DNA of 64,000 bases from Vibrio qingdaonensis (lineage in GTDB: Bacteria > Pseudomonadota > Gammaproteobacteria > Enterobacterales > Vibrionaceae), in contig NZ_JAKRRY010000011.1 of the NCBI RefSeq assembly GCF_026191675.1, forward strand, positions 62,001 through 126,000. The letters are read 5' to 3'. Under the pieces are notes generated by a model, which saw only the letters and a list, made by a program, of their open reading frames with translations, was not told the origin of the DNA and ran no database searches. Within the stretch, counting starts at the first letter, position 1, and every line of letters starts with the position of its first letter. Below, piece after piece: positions 46,586 to 55,632 of the stretch. A program made the position numbers and the translations under genes.

Positions 46586-47007
46586 TGCTTATATCTAAAT
46601 GTTCGACTGTCATCCAAAATCTCAATTCTGATGGGCACCACTCCTTGCTTTGTACTGCCTACTTTCTCAAATGCTTTTTGAGAAAGATCGATAGTTCTTC
46701 CTTTTACATACGGTCCTCGGTCGTTGATTTTTACATCAACGCTCTTATTGTTGTTGGTGTTAATGACTCTAACAACCGTACCAAACGGGAGCGTTTTATG
46801 AGCCGCAGTCAGTGCCCTCATATTGTACTTTTCTCCACTGGCAGTGAGTCGGCCATGAAACTGACTGCCATACCATGAGGCAAGCCCGGTAAGTTGATGT
46901 TTCCGTGCATACTCTTGTGTTTTAGGTGACGCATTAGTCGAAATGGATGAACAGCCCGCGAGTACGGTGAATGCTAATAGAGTGTATATCAGGGATATTG
47001 ATTTCAT
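46582..47007 (-). CDS. RlpA-type lipoprotein (double-psi beta-barrel, no SPOR domain)
   Basis: A 141-residue protein with a lipoprotein signal (LAGC lipobox). A single RlpA domain carries GLASWYGSQFHGRLTASGEKYNM, ALTAAHKTLPFGT and VKINDRGPYVKGRTIDLS, retaining the His and Asp of active RlpA. Full RlpA carries a C-terminal SPOR domain for septal targeting, absent here. It may act as a small peptidoglycan lytic transglycosylase at the outer membrane. The stop codon lies in the TTATTAG repeat. Confidence 0.85.
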   Translation of the reverse strand: MKSISLIYTLLAFTVLAGCSSISTNASPKTQEYARKHQLTGLASWYGSQFHGRLTASGEKYNMRALTAAHKTLPFGTVVRVINTNNNKSVDVKINDRGPYVKGRTIDLSQKAFEKVGSTKQGVVPIRIEILDDSRTFRYKH

Positions 47008-47320
47008 GTGCCTACAATGTCACTTTCCTTAAATGTGTCCTTTAAGTATTCATGGTTATATTGCAACGTTCATCAATACTGTGTCAGTAGTCCGTGATTT
47101 TGCTTCTGTCCATTTGGATACTCGACTCGTTTCTACGCGCCCCCTTCAACCTCCTATCGTAGGCGCTCAAATAATACGCAACAACACAGTTGACATGCCT
47201 AATAAATCATCACAAATCGAAACATAATAGTAACAAATGAAATTTTTATACATTTTTATTGCATAAAACATCATTTTGAGTAGTATACATACCTAGTGAC
47301 TATTAATGCAGTAAATCAGC
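47008..47320. other. Divergent intergenic region rlpA-type gene / artP
   Basis: Non-coding, 313 bases. The 100 bases before artP are AT-rich and contain sequence faintly like ARG boxes around 47239-47275 (TGAAATTTTTATAC, GCATAAAACAT), where ArgR would be expected to bind, but no site is clear enough to define. No small gene seen. Confidence 0.35.
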
Positions 47321-48049
47321 ATGAGAATTCAAGTTAAGCAAGTAAATAAATCCTATGGTGAAACACAAGTTCTCCATGATGTCAGCTTTACCTGTGAACA
47401 AGGTGAAACTCTGGTATTGCTTGGCCCTAGCGGTGCGGGTAAAAGCTCTTTACTCCGAGTGTTAAATTTGTTGGAAACCGCGAATAACGGCACCCTCGAC
47501 ATCGCGGAGCAAACCTTTGACTTTGCTGCAACCATTACCGAAAAGCAGGGCTTAGCACTGCGCAAAAAAGTGGGCATGGTCTTTCAGCAATACAATTTGT
47601 GGCCACACATGTCAGTCATAGACAATTTGATTGAAGCGCCGGTCAAAGTCGCAGGTATGAATAAAGAAGAAGCGAAGAGTGAAGCTTTAAAAATATTAGC
47701 AACATTGCAATTGGCAGATAAGGCCGATGCTTGGCCATTGCAACTTTCTGGAGGTCAACAGCAACGGGTCGCGATTGCCAGAGCGCTAATGATGAAACCT
47801 GACGTCCTTTTATTTGATGAACCGACTGCGGCACTAGACCCAGAAATCACAACGCAAATAGTAAATATCATCAAAGAGTTAAGCAGCACTGGCATCACCC
47901 AAGTTGTGGTAACTCATGAAGTGGATTTTGCTAAAAAAATTGCCAGCCATGTCCTTTATTTAGAGCAAGGTAGAATTGTTGAACACGGGACTAACGCTTC
48001 CTTCACTCAGCCTAAAACTCAAGCTTTTGCCGAGTATTTAACACACTAA
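47321..48049 (+). CDS. artP: Arginine ABC transporter ATPase ArtP
   Basis: A 242-residue polar-amino-acid-type ATPase: Walker [11 protein letters not shown]-loop QQYNLWPHM, signature LSGGQQQR, Walker [15 protein letters not shown]. Gene order ATPase, binding protein, permease, permease equals artPIQM of gammaproteobacteria. Confidence 0.9.
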   Translation: MRIQVKQVNKSYGETQVLHDVSFTCEQGETLVLLGPSGAGKSSLLRVLNLLETANNGTLDIAEQTFDFAATITEKQGLALRKKVGMVFQQYNLWPHMSVIDNLIEAPVKVAGMNKEEAKSEALKILATLQLADKADAWPLQLSGGQQQRVAIARALMMKPDVLLFDEPTAALDPEITTQIVNIIKELSSTGITQVVVTHEVDFAKKIASHVLYLEQGRIVEHGTNASFTQPKTQAFAEYLTH

Positions 48050-48186
48050 TTCACTCGCCAACCTATCACGTAACCACTCCACTCATTAGCGCCACCGCTA
48101 TTGAGATGAGATCGGCGTAGTCCTTAGGATGGCGAAAAAATATCAACGAGGATGCCACCATGGTTTACCTCACTTGGAGAAATATT

Positions 48187-48918
48187 ATGAAGAAAATTCT
48201 ACTCGCATCAATCATCGGCCTTGTATCTGCTAACGCGGTTGCTCAACAAGAAATTAAATTCGCGATGGAAGCCACTTACGCACCATTTGAGTACGTCGAT
48301 GAAAACAACCAAATTCAGGGCTTTGATGTCGATTTAGCCAATGCGCTTTGTAAGCAAATTGACGCAAAATGCAGTTTTCACAACCAAGCCTTTGATAGCC
48401 TAATTCCAGCTCTAAAATTTAAGCGTTACGACGCCGCCATCTCTGGTATCGATATTACAGAAGCTCGTCAACAGCAAGTTAGCTTCACAACGCCTTATTA
48501 CGATAACTCAGCGGCATTTGTAGCCCTACAAGGTAAAGTCGCCAACCAAGCGGTACTAGAAGGCAAACGTGTCGGCGTACAAAACGGCTCTACGCATCAA
48601 AGCTACCTACTTGAACAAATGACCGGTGTGACTGCCGTACCTTATGCGAGTTACCAAGATGCCTTTATCGATATGCAGAACGGTCGTATCGATTCTGTAT
48701 TTGGCGATACCGCCGTGGTTGCTGAATGGTTCGATAAAAACGACAAGCTCACTTACGTCGGTGAACAGATCACTAACCAACAATACTTTGGTAATGGCTT
48801 TGGTATTGCGGTAAACAAAGGTAACCAAGCGCTGCTTGACCAATTGAATACCGCGCTCAGCGCTGTAAAACAAAATGGTGAATATCAAGTTATCTTCGAC
48901 AAGTACTTTGGTAAGTAA
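48187..48918 (+). CDS. artI: Arginine-binding periplasmic protein (ArtI/ArtJ type)
   Basis: A protein of 243 residues from the ATG at 48187 (GGAG seven bases upstream; an ATG at 48160 is less likely). Signal peptide MKKILLASIIGLVSANAVA. SBP_bac_3 fold: KFAMEATYAPFEYVDENNQIQGFDVDLANALCKQ, RYDAAISGIDITEARQQQVSFT. It binds arginine or a similar basic amino acid. Confidence 0.9.
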   Translation: MKKILLASIIGLVSANAVAQQEIKFAMEATYAPFEYVDENNQIQGFDVDLANALCKQIDAKCSFHNQAFDSLIPALKFKRYDAAISGIDITEARQQQVSFTTPYYDNSAAFVALQGKVANQAVLEGKRVGVQNGSTHQSYLLEQMTGVTAVPYASYQDAFIDMQNGRIDSVFGDTAVVAEWFDKNDKLTYVGEQITNQQYFGNGFGIAVNKGNQALLDQLNTALSAVKQNGEYQVIFDKYFGK

Positions 48919-48919
48919 T

Positions 48920-49612
48920 ATGGGACTGACGGGCTACTCCTCTTCACTCCTTCAAGCAAGTTGGGTTACGATCCAACTTGCCTTGGTCAGTCTGTTGGTT
49001 GGGTTGGTTCTTGCTATCGTTTTCGCCGGTGGTGAGATGTCACGCAAGAAGCTAGTATCTTGGCCTACGACCGCCATTGTCACGGTCATTCGTGGGCTGC
49101 CAGAGTTATTGGTGGTGCTATTCATTTTCTTTGGTTCGACGCAAGTCCTGTTTCTTATTACTGGCGACTTTATTGAAGTGAGTCCGTTTCTTTCTGGTGT
49201 GATTGCGCTGTCGTTGATCTTTGCCTCCTATGCAGCGCAAACCATTCGTGGCGCATTGAAAGCGGTTCCTAGCGGACAACGCGAGGCAGCACGAGCACTC
49301 GGTATGAGTCGCTCGCGCACATTTATCAAAATTGTTTTACCTCAAGCAGTGAAACACGCGCTTCCCGGCCTTACGAACCAATGGCTGGTGTTATTAAAAG
49401 ATACGGCGCTGGTGTCATTAATTGGGGTGACTGATTTGATGAAACAAGCGCAACTGACGTCAGCTGCAACGCACGAAGCCTTTACCTGGTACGCCACTGC
49501 CGCTGTAATATACTTGGCAATTACACTGCTTACTCAGCAAGCCGTTAAACGCATCGACAGCAAGTTTTCGGTACAACAAATGTCGGCACCGAAGAAAGGA
49601 GTCACCGCATGA
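48920..49612 (+). CDS. artQ: Arginine ABC transporter permease ArtQ
   Basis: A protein of 230 residues from the ATG at 48920, one base after the artI stop. The longer in-frame start at 48875 lies inside artI. His/Glu/Gln-type permease with five membrane segments and an EAA motif (EAARALGMSRSRTFIKIVLPQA). Confidence 0.9.
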   Translation: MGLTGYSSSLLQASWVTIQLALVSLLVGLVLAIVFAGGEMSRKKLVSWPTTAIVTVIRGLPELLVVLFIFFGSTQVLFLITGDFIEVSPFLSGVIALSLIFASYAAQTIRGALKAVPSGQREAARALGMSRSRTFIKIVLPQAVKHALPGLTNQWLVLLKDTALVSLIGVTDLMKQAQLTSAATHEAFTWYATAAVIYLAITLLTQQAVKRIDSKFSVQQMSAPKKGVTA

Positions 49613-50280
49613 ATCAACAACACGTTTGGCAAATGCTGGAAGGATTGGTGACCAGCTTACAGTTGACCGTTGCCTCATTATTGGTTGGCTGCATTTTAGC
49701 CTTGCTGATGACATTAAGCCTCATTTTACGTACCCCATTAGTACACTGGTTGAGCCGAGGCCTCATTACGGTTTTCACTGGCACGCCGCTACTTATTCAA
49801 ATTTTCTTAGTCTATTACGGGCCTGGACAGTTTGACGTCATTAGAGAAAGCGTGGCATGGCACTGGTTAAGCCAACCATGGTTCTGTGCGATGTTAGCAC
49901 TGGCGCTCAATACTGCCGCTTACAGCACTCAGTTGTTCAAAGGCGCTTTTCGTGCGATCCCTGATGGCCAATGGCAAGCTTGCCGTGCATTAGGCATGGA
50001 TATGAAGGCCACGCTTGGTGTATTACTGCCGTTTGCTATTCGTCGTGCAGTTCCTGCATATTCGAATGAAGTAATCTTAGTCTTTAAAGGCACATCTCTT
50101 GCCAGCACTATCACCATTATGGACATCATGGGTTACGCTCAGCGTATTAATGCGCAAACCTATGACACATTAACGGTATTTGGTATCGCGGGATTATTCT
50201 ATCTTGCCGTCAACGGCTTACTCACACTGCTATTTAGAAAGGTAGAAAGGCAAGCTCTGGCGTTCGAATCCAGTCGTTAG
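49609..50280 (+). CDS. artM: Arginine ABC transporter permease ArtM
   Basis: A 223-residue permease partner of ArtQ with EAA-like motif (QACRALGMDMKATLGVLLPFAIRRA). Start overlaps the artQ stop by four bases (ATGA), so translation is coupled. Confidence 0.9.
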   Translation: MNQQHVWQMLEGLVTSLQLTVASLLVGCILALLMTLSLILRTPLVHWLSRGLITVFTGTPLLIQIFLVYYGPGQFDVIRESVAWHWLSQPWFCAMLALALNTAAYSTQLFKGAFRAIPDGQWQACRALGMDMKATLGVLLPFAIRRAVPAYSNEVILVFKGTSLASTITIMDIMGYAQRINAQTYDTLTVFGIAGLFYLAVNGLLTLLFRKVERQALAFESSR

Positions 50281-50350
50281 CAGTAATCGAATCAACGAAA
50301 AGTCGCCTAGCTTTCCCTGTTGGGAAATGGAGCGCAGTGAAAAATGAAAG

Positions 50351-50432
50351 AAGCTACTCTCTAAATATAAACAAGCTACTATCTAAATATAAACAAGCAA
50401 CAATGTAATTATAAACAAACGATAATGTAAAC
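50351..50432 (+). repeat. 22-bp tandem repeat, about 3.7 copies, after artM
   Basis: Units at 50351-50372 and 50373-50394 differ at one base (begin AAGCTACT, end ATATAAAC). A diverged unit is at 50395-50416 and a partial one at 50417-50432. The array runs into the left arm of the following terminator. Confidence 0.85.
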
Positions 50433-50470
50433 AAGCCGCCCCATTTGATTTGCTCAAAGGGGCGGCTTGT
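50431..50470. terminator. Bidirectional terminator between artM and the 50491 gene
   Basis: ACAAGCCGCCCC and GGGGCGGCTTGT form a 12-bp perfect GC-rich stem with a 16-base loop; T-rich sequence flanks it on the plus strand and moderately on the minus strand. Confidence 0.8.
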
Positions 50471-50490
50471 TTATTTATTCGCTAAAATCA

Positions 50491-51024
50491 TTAAATCATT
50501 ACTTTAAGGGAAAACACCAATACGTCGGTATACAGCGCCGTTTCAAAGCCAAAATGGCTATAGTGAAGGGTAATCGTTGGGGCGAATACGGGTGTTATTC
50601 CGCCAATCTGAACGCTGTTATCCTCTTTAGAATAGCCGCTAATCCCACCAAGCCTCAAACCAACTCGAGCCCAAGATTTCCAATCATATTGAGGATGATA
50701 AGAAACAATGTATGAGCGATTATCAAAACTATTAATCAGCGTAAACGCCTCAAATTGTTTGTATCTAAAACCCACAATATAGTTGTCTTGATTTCGTCCT
50801 GTCGATGTCAGGTGCTCTGTCCACCCAGCATAGGTGAGATCAAAGTTCCCTTTAAGTGGGTCACTATCTTGAGCATTTTCTGAAGAAACGGTTTTTGTCG
50901 GTACTGCTTCAGATGTTAGCTCATCCGCGAACGCGCCAGTACTCACGCACATCACAGCGGCAAAGACCCACCTCGTGATTTTACTGATTATGTTATTTAT
51001 TGTTTGACTCATCGTTTTCGTCAT
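50491..51024 (-). CDS. Secreted barrel-like protein of unknown function
   Basis: A 177-residue protein with a long signal peptide (...RWVFAAVMCVSTGAFA). The mature N-terminus is a polar spacer, then strand-like segments (NFDLTYAGWTEHL, NYIVGFRYKQFEAFTLINSF, YIVSYHPQYD, ARVGLRLGGISGY, FGFETALYTDVLVFSLKVMI). Probably a small outer-membrane barrel. An alternative start is at 51012. Confidence 0.6.
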   Translation of the reverse strand: MTKTMSQTINNIISKITRWVFAAVMCVSTGAFADELTSEAVPTKTVSSENAQDSDPLKGNFDLTYAGWTEHLTSTGRNQDNYIVGFRYKQFEAFTLINSFDNRSYIVSYHPQYDWKSWARVGLRLGGISGYSKEDNSVQIGGITPVFAPTITLHYSHFGFETALYTDVLVFSLKVMI

Positions 51025-51394
51025 ATCTCAATTAGTTTCAGCTGCTATTTTAATAGAACACGCGCCATTAAGTTCGTCTCAATTTGTAGACAATTGTCTT
51101 TATCTGCCGAAACAAGACGTTACCATTTGTAACACGCTATATTGTATGCCCCAAACCAATTAATTCAAATACTTCATTACAATCCAGACTCCATAAATAC
51201 TATCAATCATTCGTGTCCAGACGACTGATGACATGCAGAATGTGACGCGAGCCGTGTGATTGTTGACTCAATCCCACGTAAAAAATAAGCATTAATTCTG
51301 TATTGTGGGTAAATGATAATCGCAAATTTCTGTGACAATATTGCGATTATTTCGATAAAATGGCGCCATTAGATTACGCACAAGGAAAGTAACC
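51025..51394. other. Intergenic region with a 10-bp inverted repeat
   Basis: Non-coding. ATAATCGCAA at 51316-51325 and TTGCGATTAT at 51341-51350 form a perfect inverted repeat with 15 bases between, about 45-80 bases upstream of the DUF3012 gene. It could be a regulator site. Nothing else recognised. Confidence 0.5.
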
Positions 51395-51553
51395 ATGAAA
51401 AAAATCGCACTTATATTATTCATTGCCTCCTCTCTGATGGCTTGTACGGAAGTTGGAAGTGAAGCTTGGTGTCAGGACATGAAAGAAAAACCAAAAGGTG
51501 ACTGGACTGCAAATGAAGCAAGTGATTACGCAAAGCACTGCATTTTCAAATAA
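51395..51553 (+). CDS. DUF3012-type small lipoprotein
   Basis: 52 residues (MKKIALILFIASSLMAC..., ends AKHCIFK). The lipobox LMAC gives a very short lipoprotein signal, then a 36-residue domain with conserved-looking Cys, Trp and Asp (EAWCQDMKEKPKGDWTANEA, KHC), characteristic of DUF3012 proteins of Vibrionaceae and Shewanella. AAGGAAA precedes the ATG. Function unknown. Confidence 0.82.
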   Translation: MKKIALILFIASSLMACTEVGSEAWCQDMKEKPKGDWTANEASDYAKHCIFK

Positions 51554-51683
51554 TCCCTCCCCTCTCATAGAATTCAGGCGGCATTCCGTAAAGTCTACAT
51601 CGTCTGAGTTCTGTTAAAGAATATAAAGCACACGCATAGGCCATATACGGTATTCATCACTGTTTTCTGTTGCGAGAGACACA

Positions 51684-52085
51684 TTACTTAAAATAGAATC
51701 GTCGTGAGCGCAGCTTCCGCAAAATCAATATGCCCCAAATCGTAAAAACGACCTCTGTAGAAAAATACAGCCACATCGTCTCATTAGGATTTTGCACCAC
51801 TACGATAGCCAGCCCTCGTGTGATCGCCATGAGTCCAGCTACCCACGTTGCAGCAAGCACTGCCATTCTTAACGTATCATGCTTTAATACCAGCTTTGCC
51901 AATATCACCCCAATCGCAATCGACAAGCCCCCATACATTGCACTGATGTCAATCCTGCCGGAAGCCGACGTAATCTCTGCATCCGTCACCCTTTCAAACA
52001 TCACGCTCGGTGAAGCAACAAATAGTCCGCCAAAAATGACAAATACAATGATAGTAAACCAAACCATTAGTTTTGCTTGAAACAT
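51684..52085 (-). CDS. DUF4345-like integral membrane protein
   Basis: A protein of 133 residues from the ATG at 52085 (52097 is an alternative; neither has a strong ribosome site). Four membrane helices, with the RIDISAMYGGLSIAIGV segment between helices 1 and 2 that marks DUF4345 proteins. Function unknown. Confidence 0.7.
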   Translation of the reverse strand: MFQAKLMVWFTIIVFVIFGGLFVASPSVMFERVTDAEITSASGRIDISAMYGGLSIAIGVILAKLVLKHDTLRMAVLAATWVAGLMAITRGLAIVVVQNPNETMWLYFSTEVVFTIWGILILRKLRSRRFYFK

Positions 52086-52097
52086 AACATCGCCCAT

Positions 52098-52421
52098 TAG
52101 TTACATGCTCATCACTAAGCGTAATGCAGATCCTATAATCCGATAGCTCGAAATAGCGAGACTGCTGTCTTTTCCCAACAAAAACACACTACACTCATTG
52201 ATGGATCAAAGAGTCATTACGCCTGCACAGACTAAGATCAGTGCATTACCCACGGTCATGTTAAGACGTAGCCAAAATCATTTCGGTGTCATCAGTACAT
52301 AATAAAATGCGATTCAGTTCAAAACCTTATCTCAGCAATAAATTGAGCTCACTAGATAAACCCGTTACCGTAGTCACTTAGTATTATTTACGGACAGTCA
52401 GCTATCAGGTAAGGACAGTCA
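52098..52421. other. Intergenic region, nothing recognised
   Basis: 324 bases between the divergent membrane protein and MATE genes. No ORF with a ribosome site, hairpin or known operator was found; it presumably holds the two promoters. Confidence 0.4.
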
Positions 52422-53786
52422 ATGAAACCACCTACATTTCAGACCTTTATCAAAAGAGTAGCGGTGCTTGGGCTTCCTATTGCGCTGCAAAGCTTACTCT
52501 TTAGTAGTTTGGGGTTCATTGACACCCTTATGATTAGCCAACTTGGCACAGAAGAAGTGGCCGCTGCAGGGATCGGTGCTCGAATATTTTGGGTTTCTAT
52601 TGTTTTTCTCTGGGGGCTCAGCTCTGGGATGGGGATTTTACTGGCGCAGTATTGGGGCGCTGAAGACAACGACGGATTTAAAACCAACTTTGCACTCGGT
52701 ACGATTGTGGCGCAATTCTTCGCCTTTAGCTGCTTCGTCGTTTGTTTCTTTTTTCCCAGTTTGTTGCCGAGCCTCTTTAATCCCTCTGAAGCGACGCTAT
52801 TACTATCCCAACAGTACGTACAACTGCTTGGAATTACATTGCTATTTTCCGGTATCGCCCTATCGGTTGACACCGCGTTGCGTTCCATCGGGCAGACTAA
52901 AATTAACCTGTATTTTTCCATCGTCGAGATTGGGCTAAATATCATTTTCAACTATGTGCTGATATTTGGTCACTTTGGTGCTCCTCAGCTCGGACTACTA
53001 GGGGCAGGCATTGGTACTGTGATGGCGAGAGGAATTCGTTTGACCATTGCATTGATCACTATCTATGTTCGCTACCCAATACTAATTTTGAACCGTCTCC
53101 ATTTCACATTGGCACTAAAGCGTGAACTTGTTGCTGCTTTTACGCGTATCACCTACCCCATCGTCATCGGGACCTTCATCTGGTGTGCAGGTATCTTTAC
53201 TTTCCACCTGATCTTGGGACGGATGGGAGAAACCGAGCTCGCGACGATGGCGGTCATCACCCCACTAGAATCTCTTGGATTATCGGCTGCTCATGGTCTC
53301 GCTAGCGCAGTCGCGATCATGATCGGTAACGCTTTGGGTGCAAACCTATTTGAGGTTACTCGTTTGTACGCAAGATGGGCACTACTTTGTGCTATTGCTC
53401 TTGGTACAATATTGGGACTAACATTATTCGTCATGCAAACGGTCATCTTATCGCTTTATGGCGCATTATCCGCAGACGTGATTACGCTAATGACCCTTAG
53501 CTTCCCAGTCATCGCACTCAGTATTCTAATGCGCACAATTAATATTACGCTGATTGTTGGCGTACTTCGTAGCGGTGGCGATAGCAAATTCTGTATGAAT
53601 ATGGATTTTGTCTGTCAGTGGTTGTGGGCGGTGCCGATGACAGCGCTTGGTGCGATTATATTTGATTGGCCATTCACCATTGTACTTTTGATGATGGTGT
53701 CCGAAGAGATGGTGAAAGTCTTTCCTGCGGCGTGGCGAGTATTTGGTAACAAATGGGCAAATAACCTAACGGAACAGAAAGGATAA
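52422..53786 (+). CDS. MATE-family multidrug/cation exporter
   Basis: A 454-residue protein with 12 membrane segments in two homologous halves (FIDTLMISQLGTEEVAAAGIG in the first half; GMGILLAQYWGAEDND), typical of MATE antiporters that expel cationic drugs against Na+ or H+. It is close in length to NorM, but subfamily cannot be fixed by eye. Confidence 0.9.
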   Translation: MKPPTFQTFIKRVAVLGLPIALQSLLFSSLGFIDTLMISQLGTEEVAAAGIGARIFWVSIVFLWGLSSGMGILLAQYWGAEDNDGFKTNFALGTIVAQFFAFSCFVVCFFFPSLLPSLFNPSEATLLLSQQYVQLLGITLLFSGIALSVDTALRSIGQTKINLYFSIVEIGLNIIFNYVLIFGHFGAPQLGLLGAGIGTVMARGIRLTIALITIYVRYPILILNRLHFTLALKRELVAAFTRITYPIVIGTFIWCAGIFTFHLILGRMGETELATMAVITPLESLGLSAAHGLASAVAIMIGNALGANLFEVTRLYARWALLCAIALGTILGLTLFVMQTVILSLYGALSADVITLMTLSFPVIALSILMRTINITLIVGVLRSGGDSKFCMNMDFVCQWLWAVPMTALGAIIFDWPFTIVLLMMVSEEMVKVFPAAWRVFGNKWANNLTEQKG

Positions 53787-53881
53787 CAGGTCGTCACCGT
53801 CCATCCAAAGCCTGCCGCTTCCAATGCGCCGCTTGGCTTGGCTGAACGAAGTATTATGATGTTAATATCTACTATTTAAAG

Positions 53882-53926
53882 TTTTAGTATCTAAGGTTTT
53901 AGTAGCTAAGGCTCTAGTATCTAAGG
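53882..53926. repeat. 15-bp tandem repeat, three copies
   Basis: Units of the form TTTTAGTATCTAAGG at 53882-53896, 53897-53911 and 53912-53926, differing at one to three positions, ending directly at the stop codon of the small membrane protein. Confidence 0.85.
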
Positions 53927-54085
53927 TTATTGAACCCAAATCGTCGTAAGAAGTGCGATCACAGCGGTCGTCGCCAAATACATTAAAGCGATTGTCGCGA
54001 TGTCTGCTTTTGTTGAGGTTGATGATTTTGACGCTTTCGCTTGCGCCTTGTCGGTATTAAGCATAGAAAGAAGTGCTGAGTTCAT
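53927..54085 (-). CDS. 52-residue single-span membrane protein
   Basis: MNSALLSMLNTDKAQAKASK... then a membrane helix (IATIALMYLATTAVIALLTTIW) and C-terminal VQ. AAGGGG lies six to nine bases before the ATG, and the N-terminal half is Lys/Ser/Ala-rich, so it reads as a real small gene rather than a chance ORF. Function unknown. The stop abuts a tandem repeat. Confidence 0.65.
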   Translation of the reverse strand: MNSALLSMLNTDKAQAKASKSSTSTKADIATIALMYLATTAVIALLTTIWVQ

Positions 54086-54249
54086 AAGATCCCCTTACGT
54101 CGGTAGTAGTATTGCAGCTGAAGCGAATTCTACTCAAAGTGTGATTCACGTCAAACAATTTTGCAAGAAAACCGTAAAATAAAGTACCAACTCAGGCATA
54201 TCAGCAGTTCTGTCTTAATAAGCCTTTTGGTGACATGAAAATTAGTCAT

Positions 54250-54275
54250 AAAAAAACCGCTCATTAAGAGCGGTT
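54250..54275 (-). terminator. Intrinsic terminator of the acyltransferase gene
   Basis: AACCGCTC and GAGCGGTT with a 5-base loop; the minus strand continues into a T-run opposite A250-A256. Confidence 0.87.
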
Positions 54276-54301
54276 CGTTGTCTCATTGGGTTTAGAGTGT
54301 C

Positions 54302-55432
54302 TTAAGCAGACTGAGTTTCACGTTCTTTAATCACATTTTTTACCGGATTTGCGTAGCTATCCATCAGGTAAGCGTGAGCACCTTCTGGCAATGCATCCAA
54401 TTTATTTTGTAGCGTCTCTCGCGTTTTATGAGTGATCGACTCATCATCACATCCAGCCGCCAACATGTTGATTGGGAACAGGGTGTAGTTTTCATGAATT
54501 TGACGGTCAATCTCAGCCGCTAATGCATCTGGCGTCTCAAAGTTTTGGTCAATGACATCGCCAAATACAACCTGAATGCGACCTTTGCGTCCAATAATGC
54601 CCTGAACAATGCTTTCAATATCTTCAAACTCACCTTTTTCGTAGCTGCCATGCTCTGCTTTCTCGAACAGCTCATTGGCCTTCGCGGTATCACACGGATC
54701 ATTCTCATAAGAAATGGACACTGGTACAATTCGTAGCGAGCGAATGTATTCAGCAAACGGCGTTTTCTGTTTACGCCCTTCAACATGGAACATTTTAAGG
54801 ATTGCTGGATCAGTAAAGTCATTGCCGTCTTTAGCTCGACCTTCCTTTTGTGCGATCCAGATTGAGTTCTCGGTATCTAAAGAATGTTTAATGTATGACG
54901 ATAGCGTTCCGAGTGCCTTCATCATCTCACGCGGCCCTTTCACTGAGCGCTTAACAATAAAGCTCTTATTTAAGCGCATAAGTTCAGTGGCACATGGCTT
55001 CTTAAGCAGATTATCACCAATAGCTATTCGCACTGTTCTGTGTTTACTTTGATGCAAACCATAGTTCACTAGAGCCGGATCCATCGCAATATCACGGTGG
55101 TTAGACACAAACAGATAAGCGGTATTTTTATCTAGTTTATCCAAGCCTTTGAACGTGACGCCATCGGTGGTCGCCTTCAAGGTTTTCGTGAGGTATTTTT
55201 TCACCTCCATCTGAATCGCTTCGACGCTATCAAATTTCGCCCACTTAAACTTTAAGTACACTTTAAGAATAGGACTCATCAATGCCTTAAACCAAGGAGC
55301 ATGATTAGAAAAACGGTGGTGTAGAATGGCGTCGATGAATTCCGCGTCATTGATCAAGCGATCGAGCGCAGCAGGGATCTCTTCGTCGTTGTACGGACGA
55401 ATCTCAATATATGGGTCTGTATTGTTAGTCAT
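54302..55432 (-). CDS. Glycerolipid acyltransferase (PlsC-like) family protein
   Basis: A 376-residue protein with the acyltransferase signature SNHRDIAMDPALV (HX4D catalytic pair) at about residue 115 and a downstream FIVKRSVKGPREMMKAL region. It lacks a clear N-terminal membrane anchor. It probably transfers acyl groups to a glycerol-phosphate-type acceptor at the inner membrane; exact substrate unknown. Confidence 0.82.
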   Translation of the reverse strand: MTNNTDPYIEIRPYNDEEIPAALDRLINDAEFIDAILHHRFSNHAPWFKALMSPILKVYLKFKWAKFDSVEAIQMEVKKYLTKTLKATTDGVTFKGLDKLDKNTAYLFVSNHRDIAMDPALVNYGLHQSKHRTVRIAIGDNLLKKPCATELMRLNKSFIVKRSVKGPREMMKALGTLSSYIKHSLDTENSIWIAQKEGRAKDGNDFTDPAILKMFHVEGRKQKTPFAEYIRSLRIVPVSISYENDPCDTAKANELFEKAEHGSYEKGEFEDIESIVQGIIGRKGRIQVVFGDVIDQNFETPDALAAEIDRQIHENYTLFPINMLAAGCDDESITHKTRETLQNKLDALPEGAHAYLMDSYANPVKNVIKERETQSA

Positions 55433-55632
55433 TATGGCTACATCAAATTAAAAGCTGCACTATTCTACGCTGAGACTCTAAAGACCGCAGCTATCTTAAG
55501 TCTATTTCTGTTAAGGTCAGACCACTATTTTCGTGTAATGTTCATTTTCATTCATGTAAAAGCGTGATCTAAGGTTGGCTTTGCTAAAAAGTCACGTTAA
55601 TCTATGGGCAGTTTAGCCAAATTAAGTCAATC

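Noticed and set aside
47239..47275. ArgR boxes upstream of artP
   Set aside because: ArgR control is expected for art genes, but no 18-bp site is clear enough here to call; only AT-rich partial resemblance.
52439..52951. 170-codon open frame opposite the MATE gene
   Set aside because: Antisense shadow of a clear membrane-protein gene.
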